DNA of 12,427 bases from Sulfurovum sp. (GTDB lineage: Bacteria > Campylobacterota > Campylobacteria > Campylobacterales > Sulfurovaceae). Shown one piece after another: positions 1 to 6,870 of the stretch (positions are counted from its first letter, which is position 1; each line of letters opens with the position of its first letter). The stretch is taken from contig JADGDL010000054.1 of the NCBI GenBank assembly GCA_016744875.1, positions 345-12,771 of the forward strand, given 5' to 3'. A program made the translations under genes and the position numbers. The notes beneath the pieces were generated by a model. That model was given only the letters and a program-made list of their open reading frames with translations, ran no database searches and had not been told where the DNA came from.

Positions 1-2
1 CA

Positions 3-671
3 CTTATAGATGTACTACAGTCACCAAGATATCATCCTGAAGGTGATGTTTGGGTGCATACTATGATGTGTGTTGATGAAATGGTCACACTCTTAGGTGA
101 TGATGAAAAACTTAATCTTAAATATATGTTTGCCATACTCTGTCACGACTTGGGTAAAGCTACTACTACCACCATAAATGATGAAGGAAACATACGCGCT
201 ATAGGACATGAGAAAAATGCCTTGGATCTTACGAAGAGATTTATGTATAGACTGACAAATGAACATGATTTTATAGAGAGTTTGTTGCCTTTGGTCGAGC
301 ATCATTTGAAACCCTCACAGTTTTATACTGCACAGTCTAAAGATCAGGCTATACGGAGATTGGCCACTAAAGTTAATATTGAAGAGCTTGTGGTGATAGC
401 TAAAGCAGATTTTTTAGGGAGAACGACAGAAGAATCATTAACACGAGACTACAAAGCAGGGGTATGGCTTCTCAAAAAAGCTTCTCAATTAGAGGTGAAA
501 TCAAAACCACTAGATAGACTCATACAAGGTAGAGACCTTATAGATCTAGGGATGGAACCATCACCGAAATTTAAAATGATCATTGATGAAGTATATGAAT
601 TACAGTTAGAAGGTATAGTGTCTGACCGTTTGGGAGCGTTAGAATATATAAAAAAGAGGGATAGTTTGTAA
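3..671 (+). CDS. cca: CCA tRNA nucleotidyltransferase, C-terminal HD-domain part (5' end outside window)
   Basis: This is the 3' part of a gene whose reading frame is open to the left edge; the GTG at 54 is internal, not the start. The first visible residues include HPEGDVWVHT, the signature that opens the HD phosphohydrolase domain of bacterial CCA-adding enzymes. It is followed by the metal-binding CHDLGK motif and, further on, a VEHH segment typical of the same domain. The full enzyme would add or repair the CCA end of tRNAs in the cytoplasm, with the HD domain giving phosphatase or phosphodiesterase activity. The N-terminal nucleotidyltransferase domain lies outside the window, so that part of the call rests on family knowledge. 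A related HD protein without a transferase domain is the main alternative. The gene ends 27 bases before a convergent gene, with no clear terminator between them. Confidence 0.82.
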   Translation, partial: LIDVLQSPRYHPEGDVWVHTMMCVDEMVTLLGDDEKLNLKYMFAILCHDLGKATTTTINDEGNIRAIGHEKNALDLTKRFMYRLTNEHDFIESLLPLVEHHLKPSQFYTAQSKDQAIRRLATKVNIEELVVIAKADFLGRTTEESLTRDYKAGVWLLKKASQLEVKSKPLDRLIQGRDLIDLGMEPSPKFKMIIDEVYELQLEGIVSDRLGALEYIKKRDSL

Positions 672-698
672 TCTATATTAAAACCATTTAAAATTAGT

Positions 699-1352
699 TT
701 ACATAATATTTTCATTTTCTGGTAATTTCTGTTCCTTAATTATAAATAAGTAAGATGTTTGAACATAGTAACTACACCAACTAACTATCCCCATCCATTT
801 AGCACCATCTTCAATGAAGTATTCCCAGTCACCAAGAGACCAGAACCATGGATCTAGAATACCATCTGTGAGGCACGAGAGTGTTAGAAATCCAAATGCC
901 AATAACAGGACACTATAGTTTGTTTTTAATATGGTTTTCCTAAATGAAACCAAATAAGCTAATACGGTAACTCCTAAAGCTAATAAGATAATTTTTTCAT
1001 CAATACCAAAGTATATAGATGCCAACCCTTCATGGAATAAGAATGCATCATCAAGCATAAGGTATGTTGATAAAAGAGACGAGCTAAATAAAAACTTGAA
1101 GACCTTTGATTGTCCCCAATAATGGAAAATAAATGCTGTAAACAATGTAACAGATGCTGCGATACACCACAGTAAAATACCAAGAGTTGAAAGAATTCCA
1201 GAAAGAGGATGGATATTTGCGATCGCCGTAACGTCCCTTGTAAAGGAAGGTATACTTATTTTAAACACTACACTTACGATTGCAACTGTTATAAGAACTA
1301 ATATAGCAGGCAATAATGTAATCAGTAATTGTCGCTTAATTTTTACATGCAC
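699..1352 (-). CDS. Unrecognised multi-pass membrane protein
   Basis: I do not recognise this 217-residue protein. It has about six hydrophobic segments, near residues 8-30, 52-78, 86-100, 119-137, 146-165 and 186-205, so it is an integral inner-membrane protein. Conserved-looking polar residues lie at membrane edges: LDDAFLFHE (residues 100-108), LTDG (161-164) and IEDGAKW (180-186). Acidic and histidine residues placed like this could bind metal or form an intramembrane active site, but that is inference. The start is GTG. It is the only plausible start, because an in-frame TGA lies five codons upstream and a GGGAGAGA ribosome site sits directly before it. It is convergent with the CCA enzyme gene and divergent from alkC. 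Length, helices and uninterrupted frame support a real gene. Confidence 0.72.
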   Translation of the reverse strand: MHVKIKRQLLITLLPAILVLITVAIVSVVFKISIPSFTRDVTAIANIHPLSGILSTLGILLWCIAASVTLFTAFIFHYWGQSKVFKFLFSSSLLSTYLMLDDAFLFHEGLASIYFGIDEKIILLALGVTVLAYLVSFRKTILKTNYSVLLLAFGFLTLSCLTDGILDPWFWSLGDWEYFIEDGAKWMGIVSWCSYYVQTSYLFIIKEQKLPENENIM

Positions 1353-1354
1353 TA

Positions 1355-1362
1355 TCTCTCCC
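1355..1362 (-). promoter_or_regulatory. Ribosome binding site deciding a GTG start
   Basis: GGGAGAGA on the minus strand, with its GGGAG core five bases from the GTG at 1352. No ATG in this frame is available before a stop codon, so this site fixes the start of the membrane protein. Confidence 0.6.
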
Positions 1363-1389
1363 AGTCATTTTGATGCTTCCCTATTTAAA

Positions 1390-1395
1390 ACTATA
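1390..1395 (-). promoter_or_regulatory. Candidate -10 box for the membrane protein gene
   Basis: TATAGT on the minus strand, about 37 bases before the GTG start. There is no convincing -35 box. The surrounding DNA is very AT-rich, so a chance match is possible. Confidence 0.3.
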
Positions 1396-1500
1396 CTCCT
1401 TTTAGTATTAAATATTCTAATATGTAAAGATAAAGGATGACTATATATTTGAGAATATGACAATTCGTTATATTTTTGCTACTCTTTGTACTAAAAATTA

Positions 1501-1506
1501 TATAAT
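1501..1506 (+). promoter_or_regulatory. Candidate -10 box for alkC
   Basis: A perfect TATAAT lies 32 bases before the alkC start codon, in the 186-base gap between divergent genes. No -35 hexamer is evident. Apart from promoter-like AT-rich sequence for both flanking genes I see nothing else in this gap. Confidence 0.45.
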
Positions 1507-1538
1507 AATATTGAAGTTAAAATATATGGATGTAAAAA

Positions 1539-2681
1539 ATGATAAAGCAGAGTGTGAAAAAGTTCTCTCTTAAAGATGATCTGTTTAATGCACAAAAAGT
1601 AGAGAAGATATCTTTGGAGATAAAAAGCGTGTATGCAGAGTTTAATATCCATGCATTTAACAAAGATGTTGTAGATGCATTTCCAAAACTTGAACTTAAA
1701 GAGCGTATCTATCATATACGTGATATGTTTAAAAAGTATCTTCCAGATGATTATGTCGAGGCTACAAATATACTTTTAAGTGCTCTACCTTCTGAGTTAG
1801 ATCCTAAAAGATCAGATGATGACTATGGAGATTTTATTTATGCGCCTTACTCTGACTATGTTTCTTTTTATGGGTGTACAGATGAACATCTTGATTTCTC
1901 ATTAGAGGCTTTACGTGAGATGACCAAACGGTTTTCTGTCGAATTTGCTATACGTGATTTTATCAATCACTATCCTGAAAAGACTTTAGAAATGTTATAT
2001 GAGTGTGCATTGTCAAAGAATTACCATGAAAGAAGACTTGCGTCAGAGGGGTTGAGACCTAAACTTCCATGGGCAAAAAAATTAACACTGGATTACAATG
2101 AATCTTTTAAACATTTGGACGATCTTTTTTATGATAAAACTCGGTATGTTACACGTTCTGTAGCAAACCATCTTAATGATATTGCCAAGATTGATGCACC
2201 CTTGGTTGTTGAGACATTAATACGTTGGACGAAGTCTGGTAAACAAAACCCAAAAGAGATGGAATACATTACTACCCATGGACTTCGCACTTTAGTAAAA
2301 AAGGGTGATGAAAATGCTTTAGCACTTTTAGGGTATGTGAAGAGTCCATCTATCTTAGTGAATGATTTAGCCTTACATACGAATGTTGTAAGAGTAGGGG
2401 AATCACTGGTTTTTGAACTTGAGATAGAAGCCAAAGAAGAGACAAAACTGATAGTTGACTACATTATGTATTTTCAAACAAAACTAGGAACTTTGAGTCC
2501 TAAAGTACATAAATTAAAAAAAGTAAATCTTAAAAAAGGTGAGAAGATCATCTTACAAAAGAAGCATCCACTTAAAGCTGAAATGAGTACACGTACACTG
2601 TATGAAGGAGAACATAGAGTAGAAGTGCAGATAAACGGCGTGGTTTATGCAAGTGAGAGTTTTATATTAAGATATAAATAA
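1539..2681 (+). CDS. alkC: DNA alkylation repair glycosylase, AlkC type with C-terminal Ig-like domain
   Basis: Predicted cytoplasmic DNA glycosylase that removes alkylated bases (3-methyladenine and 3-methylcytosine in characterised AlkC) to start base excision repair. Residues 1 to about 270 are helical and HEAT-repeat-like. The telling motifs are RRLASEG (165-171) followed by RPKLPW (173-178), and SVANHLNDIAK (207-217), which are hallmarks of the AlkC/AlkD superfamily. Residues from about 272 to 380 change character to alternating beta strands (VVRVGESLVFELEIEA onward, ending HRVEVQINGVVY), matching the Ig-like domain described for the longer AlkC subtype. The 380-residue length fits HEAT plus Ig. 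The start is an ATG with only a weak ribosome site (GGAT) eight bases upstream. The amidase gene follows after 55 bases and might be co-transcribed, though no functional link is apparent. Confidence 0.86.
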   Translation: MIKQSVKKFSLKDDLFNAQKVEKISLEIKSVYAEFNIHAFNKDVVDAFPKLELKERIYHIRDMFKKYLPDDYVEATNILLSALPSELDPKRSDDDYGDFIYAPYSDYVSFYGCTDEHLDFSLEALREMTKRFSVEFAIRDFINHYPEKTLEMLYECALSKNYHERRLASEGLRPKLPWAKKLTLDYNESFKHLDDLFYDKTRYVTRSVANHLNDIAKIDAPLVVETLIRWTKSGKQNPKEMEYITTHGLRTLVKKGDENALALLGYVKSPSILVNDLALHTNVVRVGESLVFELEIEAKEETKLIVDYIMYFQTKLGTLSPKVHKLKKVNLKKGEKIILQKKHPLKAEMSTRTLYEGEHRVEVQINGVVYASESFILRYK

Positions 2682-2736
2682 AGCCAAACATAACATACGT
2701 TACAATAACTTCAACACTAATTTAGGACTCTTATAC

Positions 2737-3456
2737 ATGATAAAAACTTTACTATTTTCCCTTGCTATCCTTTCCTTTACAGCCTGTGCCAAAGAAGAAC
2801 CTAAAGCCCAACCATTGGCTTGCACTACAAAACCTATACAACCCCTTCAGATCATAGATAAACCTATAGACTTTGGAGAAGAGCGTATTGCTATGACTAG
2901 AGAATATATCAAGTCACATTACGGAATGGATGTCTATAATATTGAGATCACTCCTAAGATCATCTTGCTTCACTGGACAGCAGAGATGGATTTGGAGAAG
3001 TCTTTTAAACGTTTACAGCCTGAGCGTCTGCTTACAGATAGAAAAGATATAGCCAAAGCATCATTACTCAATGTCTCTTCACAGTTTTTAGTTGCACGGG
3101 ATGGGACTATTTACCGTTTGATGCCGGAAAACTGGATGGCACGTCATGTCATAGGTCTTAACCACTCAAGTATAGGCATTGAAAATGTAGGCGGGAAAGG
3201 AAACTCAACAGATGACCTTACCCCTGAACAGGTTCAGTCAAACATCGATTTGGTTTATTACTTAAAATCAAAATATCCTAGTATCGAGTATATTGTCGGG
3301 CATCATGAGTATAGACAGATGGAGCAAACTTCACTGTGGTTGGAAAAAGACAAAGGCTACAGAACAGTGAAAAATGACCCGGGTGATATTTTTGTACAAA
3401 AGGTATATAGCAAGACAGAATGTTTAGGACTCAAACGCGCTCCTAAAGGTAAATAA
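2737..3456 (+). CDS. N-acetylmuramoyl-L-alanine amidase, Amidase_2/AmiD-like lipoprotein
   Basis: Predicted zinc amidase that cleaves the bond between N-acetylmuramic acid and L-alanine in peptidoglycan or its fragments. The N-terminus is a lipoprotein signal: Lys3, a hydrophobic run, then FTAC with Cys17 as the lipidated residue (Phe at -3 is slightly unusual). A low-complexity linker leads to an Amidase_2 domain at about residues 72-222. Visible catalytic features are His79 in LLHWT, Glu149 in IGIENVGG, His189 in VGHHEY, and Lys212/Asp214 in VKNDPGD. These correspond to the zinc ligands and catalytic Glu and Lys known from AmpD and AmiD. The anchor suggests periplasmic action, probably at the outer membrane. 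A ribosome site AGGA lies nine bases upstream. The gene ends in TAATG, overlapping the symporter start, so the two are likely translated together. Confidence 0.9.
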   Translation: MIKTLLFSLAILSFTACAKEEPKAQPLACTTKPIQPLQIIDKPIDFGEERIAMTREYIKSHYGMDVYNIEITPKIILLHWTAEMDLEKSFKRLQPERLLTDRKDIAKASLLNVSSQFLVARDGTIYRLMPENWMARHVIGLNHSSIGIENVGGKGNSTDDLTPEQVQSNIDLVYYLKSKYPSIEYIVGHHEYRQMEQTSLWLEKDKGYRTVKNDPGDIFVQKVYSKTECLGLKRAPKGK

Positions 3457-4964
3457 TGAACTCAGCTTTTTCTACACTTGACTGGAGTGTATTTATTGCA
3501 TATTTTTTAGTATTAACCGTCACATCGGTACTTCTTTCAAGAGTAAAGGTAAAAAGTACCCGAGATTATTTTGTCGGTGGGAACACAGTACCTATGTTTG
3601 CTGTGGCCATTTCTGTACTGGCAACTTCACAGTCTGCAGCGACTTTTTTGGGAGGTCCTGAATACTCATATGGAAAAGATCTTACATTCTTAGGGTTTTA
3701 CTTTTCAGCTTTTTTAGCGATCGTTTTTGTCTCCAAAGTACTTATCCCAAGATTTTATGCTATCAATGCAGTGACTGTGTATGAGTTACTCGAAGTACGT
3801 TATGGTAGTCGTGCGAAAAAACAAGCAGGAGTGATGTTTCTTATAGGCCGACTTTTTGCTTCGGGTGCCAGACTCTACATAGGTGCACTGGCCATCTCGA
3901 TGATACTCTTTTTGGACATAACCCCTATACATGTTGCCATCTCGATAGCCATCTTAATGTTTGGTGCTTTGGCATATGCTTATTTTGGTGGAGTGAAGTC
4001 TATCATCTTCTCTGATATCATCCAGGCAGTGACCTACATAGGAGCAGGGATAGCTGTACTCATCTACCTTTATGTAACGATAGATGCAGACTTTGGTACC
4101 ATTGTCAGTACTTTAGAGGCAAATGATAAGCTTAAACTCCTTGATTGGTCTATGTCAGGAGGATTTTCTGTATGGGCACTGTTTGGCGGATGGTTACTGC
4201 TCAATATCGCTGCATATGGGCTAGATCAAGATATGACACAAAGAGCTTTGACATGTAAAAGTACAAAAGAAGCACAAAAATCACTTATGATGAGCATCTA
4301 TATGACCATACCTGTAGCGATACTCTTTTTGATGATCGGTCTATTACTCTACCTCTTTTACCAACATCCGGAACTTTCAGGTCTTAGTACAGATGTCGTA
4401 CAGAAGTTTGAAGGAGAGAAGATAACGATTTTTATGTACTACATCTTACATGAGATGCCAGAAGGTATGCGTGGGCTAGTCACTGTAGGTGCGGTAGCAG
4501 CAGCTTTAAGCAGTTCAAATTCTGTGTTGGGAGCGATGTCCTCTGTAGCCATAGAAGACCTTTACAAACCTTGGAAACTAAAACAGGGTACTGTAGAGGA
4601 GATGCATTTTGTCAAAGCTGGACGTAATGCTGTTCTCTTTTTTGCTGTAGCACTTTCACTAATGGCGATGCTTTCTTACTACTGGCAACGATACACAGAA
4701 CTTCCACTCCTTAGCTTTGCTCTTGGTGTGATGGCATTCGCCTATACAGGTTTACTTGGTGTCTTTGGTGCAGCTATCTTTACAAAGAGAGGTAATGCTG
4801 CAACTGTACCACTGGCACTTTTGGGTGGATTTATGACGGTACTTTTGCTTCAGCCTTATGTACTAGGTGCAGCATTAGACTTTAAACTTGGATTTGCATG
4901 GCAGATACTCGGAGGGACTCTTGTAGCGTTTGGTGTTATGATGAGTGGTAAGAGTAGAGTTTAA
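3456..4964 (+). CDS. Sodium:solute symporter (SSS family)
   Basis: A 502-residue inner-membrane transporter of the SSS family, with about 13 hydrophobic helices. Family landmarks are DYFVGGN (37-43) after helix 1, the region RYGSRAKK (115-122), GGVKSIIFSDIIQ (178-190), GLDQDMTQRAL (255-265) followed by KSTKEAQKS, and LSSSNSVLGAMSS (351-363). The last lies in the helix that carries the sodium-binding serines in characterised members such as vSGLT. It should couple sodium entry to uptake of a small solute. The substrate cannot be read from sequence. The one-base overlap with a peptidoglycan amidase, and the anhydro-MurNAc kinase operon about 2 kb downstream, suggest a cell-wall sugar or amidase product, but sugars, amino acids, vitamins and organic acids are all possible for this family. 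Confidence 0.92.
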   Translation: MNSAFSTLDWSVFIAYFLVLTVTSVLLSRVKVKSTRDYFVGGNTVPMFAVAISVLATSQSAATFLGGPEYSYGKDLTFLGFYFSAFLAIVFVSKVLIPRFYAINAVTVYELLEVRYGSRAKKQAGVMFLIGRLFASGARLYIGALAISMILFLDITPIHVAISIAILMFGALAYAYFGGVKSIIFSDIIQAVTYIGAGIAVLIYLYVTIDADFGTIVSTLEANDKLKLLDWSMSGGFSVWALFGGWLLLNIAAYGLDQDMTQRALTCKSTKEAQKSLMMSIYMTIPVAILFLMIGLLLYLFYQHPELSGLSTDVVQKFEGEKITIFMYYILHEMPEGMRGLVTVGAVAAALSSSNSVLGAMSSVAIEDLYKPWKLKQGTVEEMHFVKAGRNAVLFFAVALSLMAMLSYYWQRYTELPLLSFALGVMAFAYTGLLGVFGAAIFTKRGNAATVPLALLGGFMTVLLLQPYVLGAALDFKLGFAWQILGGTLVAFGVMMSGKSRV

Positions 4965-4981
4965 CGAAAAAAACACAAATA

Positions 4982-4997
4982 AATGTTTATAAACATT
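4982..4997. repeat. Perfect 16-bp palindrome
   Basis: AATGTTTATAAACATT reads identically on both strands. It lies 17 bases after the symporter stop and abuts the stem-loop that follows. It could be an operator for a dimeric regulator or part of a larger RNA structure. AT-rich palindromes also arise by chance, so function is unproven. Confidence 0.6.
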
Positions 4998-5034
4998 GAG
5001 CCACTTTGGAATGTTGAATCTGCAAGTGGCTCAA
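4996..5034. repeat. Stem-loop with perfect 11-bp arms
   Basis: The arms TTGAGCCACTT (4996-5006) and AAGTGGCTCAA (5024-5034) are exact reverse complements around a 17-base loop. The stem has five G:C pairs in otherwise AT-rich DNA, so it should fold in RNA. No T-run follows on the plus strand (CCTTATAAAATAAT comes next), so it is not a standard intrinsic terminator. It may protect the 3' end of the symporter mRNA, act in termination with other factors, or belong to a small RNA. Confidence 0.65.
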
Positions 5035-5051
5035 CCTTATAAAATAATATG

Positions 5052-5096
5052 GGTGTTAACACCAGACATGATGATATCAGAAACTAATGTGGTGTT
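5052..5096. repeat. Palindrome with an alternative pairing partner
   Basis: GGTGTTAACACC (5052-5063) is a perfect 12-bp palindrome. A second GGTGTT at 5091-5096, extended to ATGTGGTGTT from 5087, pairs with AACACCAGACAT (5058-5069) if a two-base bulge is allowed. The central AACACC could therefore pair with either flank, but not both. The loop also holds the 8-bp palindrome TGATATCA. Functional meaning is inference. Confidence 0.4.
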
Positions 5097-5106
5097 TTCT
5101 GTAATG

Positions 5107-5121
5107 AGAGATAATGTCTCT
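5107..5121. repeat. Short inverted repeat before the DUF4177 gene
   Basis: AGAGA (5107-5111) and TCTCT (5117-5121) form a five-base stem with loop TAATG. It is the last of several inverted repeats in this gap. It is weak alone and has no T-run after it. Confidence 0.3.
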
Positions 5122-5153
5122 TGATATTAGTACTTCTCTTAATGTTATTGTCC

Positions 5154-5159
5154 TATAAT
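5154..5159 (+). promoter_or_regulatory. Candidate -10 box for the DUF4177 operon
   Basis: A perfect TATAAT, 28 bases before the GTG start, with TG three bases upstream. No clear -35 box. The position suits a promoter that makes the two small genes independent of the symporter. Confidence 0.5.
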
Positions 5160-5187
5160 AAATCAACAAAAGATATAAAGGATATCG

Positions 5188-5415
5188 GTGAATAACAAAC
5201 CTGATGTAGAATATAAAGCAATCATCTATCAAGAGAGTATGTTAGGCTCTTTGTTTCTTGCTGGAGCAAAGGTAGATCCTTTAAAGTTTAGTGAATTTCT
5301 AAATAATAATGCCAAGAATGGCTGGCGTGTAGTGACGATGGAAAAAGATATACGAAGAATGCTTCTCTTTTTTAAACGTGAAGCGTATGTAGTGTTAATG
5401 GAAAGGGAGAAGTAA
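5188..5415 (+). CDS. DUF4177 family small protein
   Basis: A 75-residue protein matching the DUF4177 pattern: an initial VEYKAIIYQ strand, a central FSEFLNNNAKNGWRVV (residues 30-45) with the characteristic N-x-x-A-x-x-GW, then a basic RRMLLFFKRE stretch, a hydrophobic strand and a final MEREK. The domain is small and probably alpha/beta; its biochemical role is unknown in general. There is no signal peptide or membrane helix. The start is GTG, supported by AAAGGA five bases before it and a TATAAT box upstream. Its stop codon overlaps the start of the next gene (TAATG), so it forms a two-gene operon with the small membrane protein and may act at the membrane with it. Family assignment is fairly sure; function is not known. 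Confidence 0.78.
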   Translation: MNNKPDVEYKAIIYQESMLGSLFLAGAKVDPLKFSEFLNNNAKNGWRVVTMEKDIRRMLLFFKREAYVVLMEREK

Positions 5416-5627
5416 TGAAAATAGCAACGATAATATCTACTATACTTTTAGTTATATGGGTACTTTTGACTATGGTTATGATGTGGACAGATGAGCTTGA
5501 TGCTACACTCTATGTAAAACTCTCTATGACAATGGCCATAGTTGTAGTGGCTACCATACTCATAGCATTGGCACTTAGGGAGTATGGTTCTGAAAAGAAG
5601 CTCAAAGATCATAACTACCTAGACTAA
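5415..5627 (+). CDS. Small two-helix membrane protein
   Basis: A 70-residue protein that I do not recognise. It has two hydrophobic helices, at about residues 3-24 (rich in I, L, V, W) and 35-54. A short acidic segment WTDELDAT separates them and a charged tail (REYGSEKKLKDHNYLD) follows. The helices suggest a hairpin in the inner membrane with both ends on the same side. It overlaps the DUF4177 gene by one base, which argues for translational coupling and a shared role. The clean frame and coupling support it as real despite its size. No motif points to an activity. Confidence 0.65.
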   Translation: MKIATIISTILLVIWVLLTMVMMWTDELDATLYVKLSMTMAIVVVATILIALALREYGSEKKLKDHNYLD

Positions 5628-5664
5628 ATAAGAAATATCAATGTCAAAGAGCTAGGTAGGAACT

Positions 5665-5684
5665 ATCATACTCTAGAGAATGAT
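5665..5684. repeat. Imperfect inverted repeat between convergent genes
   Basis: ATCAT-A-CTCTAGAG-A-ATGAT is symmetric about CTAG with one A:A mismatch in each half. It sits in the 72-base gap between the small operon and the convergent aminotransferase gene. There is no T-run on either side, so it is only a weak candidate for a shared terminator. Confidence 0.3.
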
Positions 5685-5699
5685 GTCCCCATGATATAG

Positions 5700-6848
5700 T
5701 TACAGAAGATTTTTTAACCTTTCTATAGCAATATCAAGCTCTTCTTCTTTTTTAGAAAAACAGAATCTTGCTAAATTGATTCCTTTACTATCTTGATAAA
5801 ATGCCCTTGCCGGAACAGCAGCGATACCTGTCTTTTCGAGAAGGTTCACAACTTTTGCTTTATCATCTTCACCTTCTATTTTTGAGATATCAGCGAGTAC
5901 ATAGTATGCACCCTTGACATATTCTGCAGAGAGACCTGCATCATTGAGTGCCTTGATGAACTTATCTCTTTTTATCTGATGTTCTTTGGCAACATCTGTA
6001 TAGTAGGACTTTGGTAGTTCGTTCAAGCCTTTGAGTATACCGTTTTGTAGTGGTGCCGGAGGGCAGACGTATATCAGATCGTTAAATGCAGAAGCTGCAT
6101 CGATGATCTCTTTTTGTGTGATGGCATACCCAAGTCTCCATCCGGTGATCGAATATATCTTTGAAAAACCGGATATGACAACCGTTCTCTCTTTTAAACT
6201 CTCAATACTAAGTGCAGATACGAACTCAAGTCCATCATAGATGAAATGCTCATACATTTCATCACTAAAGAGAAATAGATCGTTTTGATTAATGATCGTT
6301 GATAGAGTTACTAATTCTTCTCTTGTATAAACTTTTCCACTAGGGTTTGAAGGGTTACAGATGAGTATAGCTTTGGTATCTTCTGATATTTGACTTTTGA
6401 GGTGGTCAAAATCTACATCATATGCCGGTGGGGTTGTTCTTATGTATTTTATCTTACACCCAATGGATTCGAGTGTTGCCACATGATACCCGTAGTAAGG
6501 CTCAAAAAGTATGACTTCATCGCCTTCATTGAGCAGTGACATAGCAGTAGCATAAAAAGCGCCTGTTGCACCCAGACTTACAAGTACATTATCCACACCA
6601 ACACCCTGGTCATAAAAGTCATTCTGTTTTTTAGCAATGGCTGCTCTTAGCTTGTAGTTACCATATGCGGATGTATAGGTGTTCTTCCCACTGTCTATAC
6701 CTTCTTTTGCACCCTGTACAACAGGATGTGGCACTTCAAGGTCACAAAGTCCTTGAGCCATATTGAGTCCGTTTTTCTCGTTACAAAGGATAGACATTGC
6801 TCTGATCTCAGATTGCGCGATATTTTTTGCTCGATTGCTTAGTTTCAT
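5700..6848 (-). CDS. Class I/II pyridoxal-phosphate aminotransferase
   Basis: A 382-residue fold-type I aminotransferase of the aspartate aminotransferase superfamily, soluble and cytoplasmic. Visible features are GATGAFYA (93-100) in the cofactor phosphate pocket, NPSNPSGKVY (165-174) with the cofactor-contacting Asn, SDEMYE (195-200) with the Asp that pairs with the pyridine nitrogen, SGFSKIYSITGWRLGY (226-241) with Lys230 as the Schiff-base lysine and Arg238 for the phosphate, and LARFCFS (359-365) with Arg361 for the substrate carboxylate. All key residues are present and the length is normal. It likely transfers an amino group between an amino acid and a 2-oxoacid. The exact substrate (aspartate, methionine, aromatic, kynurenine-like or diaminopimelate pathway) cannot be decided. 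It is transcribed away from the MurNAc salvage operon and no link to it is shown. Confidence 0.92.
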   Translation of the reverse strand: MKLSNRAKNIAQSEIRAMSILCNEKNGLNMAQGLCDLEVPHPVVQGAKEGIDSGKNTYTSAYGNYKLRAAIAKKQNDFYDQGVGVDNVLVSLGATGAFYATAMSLLNEGDEVILFEPYYGYHVATLESIGCKIKYIRTTPPAYDVDFDHLKSQISEDTKAILICNPSNPSGKVYTREELVTLSTIINQNDLFLFSDEMYEHFIYDGLEFVSALSIESLKERTVVISGFSKIYSITGWRLGYAITQKEIIDAASAFNDLIYVCPPAPLQNGILKGLNELPKSYYTDVAKEHQIKRDKFIKALNDAGLSAEYVKGAYYVLADISKIEGEDDKAKVVNLLEKTGIAAVPARAFYQDSKGINLARFCFSKKEEELDIAIERLKNLL

Positions 6849-6870
6849 GTTTACCTAACTTGTTATATTT

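Noticed and set aside
54..671. GTG at 54 as the start of a short HD-domain protein
   Set aside because: The same frame continues upstream to the window edge and encodes HPEGDVW, part of the CCA-enzyme signature, so the GTG is an internal valine codon.
980..1183. Minus-strand open frame inside the membrane protein gene
   Set aside because: It is an alternative frame of the same strand with a His/Cys/Leu-rich odd composition, entirely inside the longer membrane protein frame.
2129..2434. Minus-strand 101-codon frame inside alkC
   Set aside because: It lies wholly within a well-supported gene on the other strand, and has no recognisable domain.
4996..5034. Intrinsic terminator for the symporter gene
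   Set aside because: The stem is strong but the loop is long (17 bases) and no run of T follows, so I list it as a stem-loop only.
5011..5124. A 37-codon plus-strand open frame inside the structured gap (begins MLNLQVAQPYKI)
   Set aside because: It has no usable ribosome site (GGA touches the ATG), no recognisable motif, and crosses the stem-loop and palindromes. It might be a tiny gene or a remnant, but the support is too thin.
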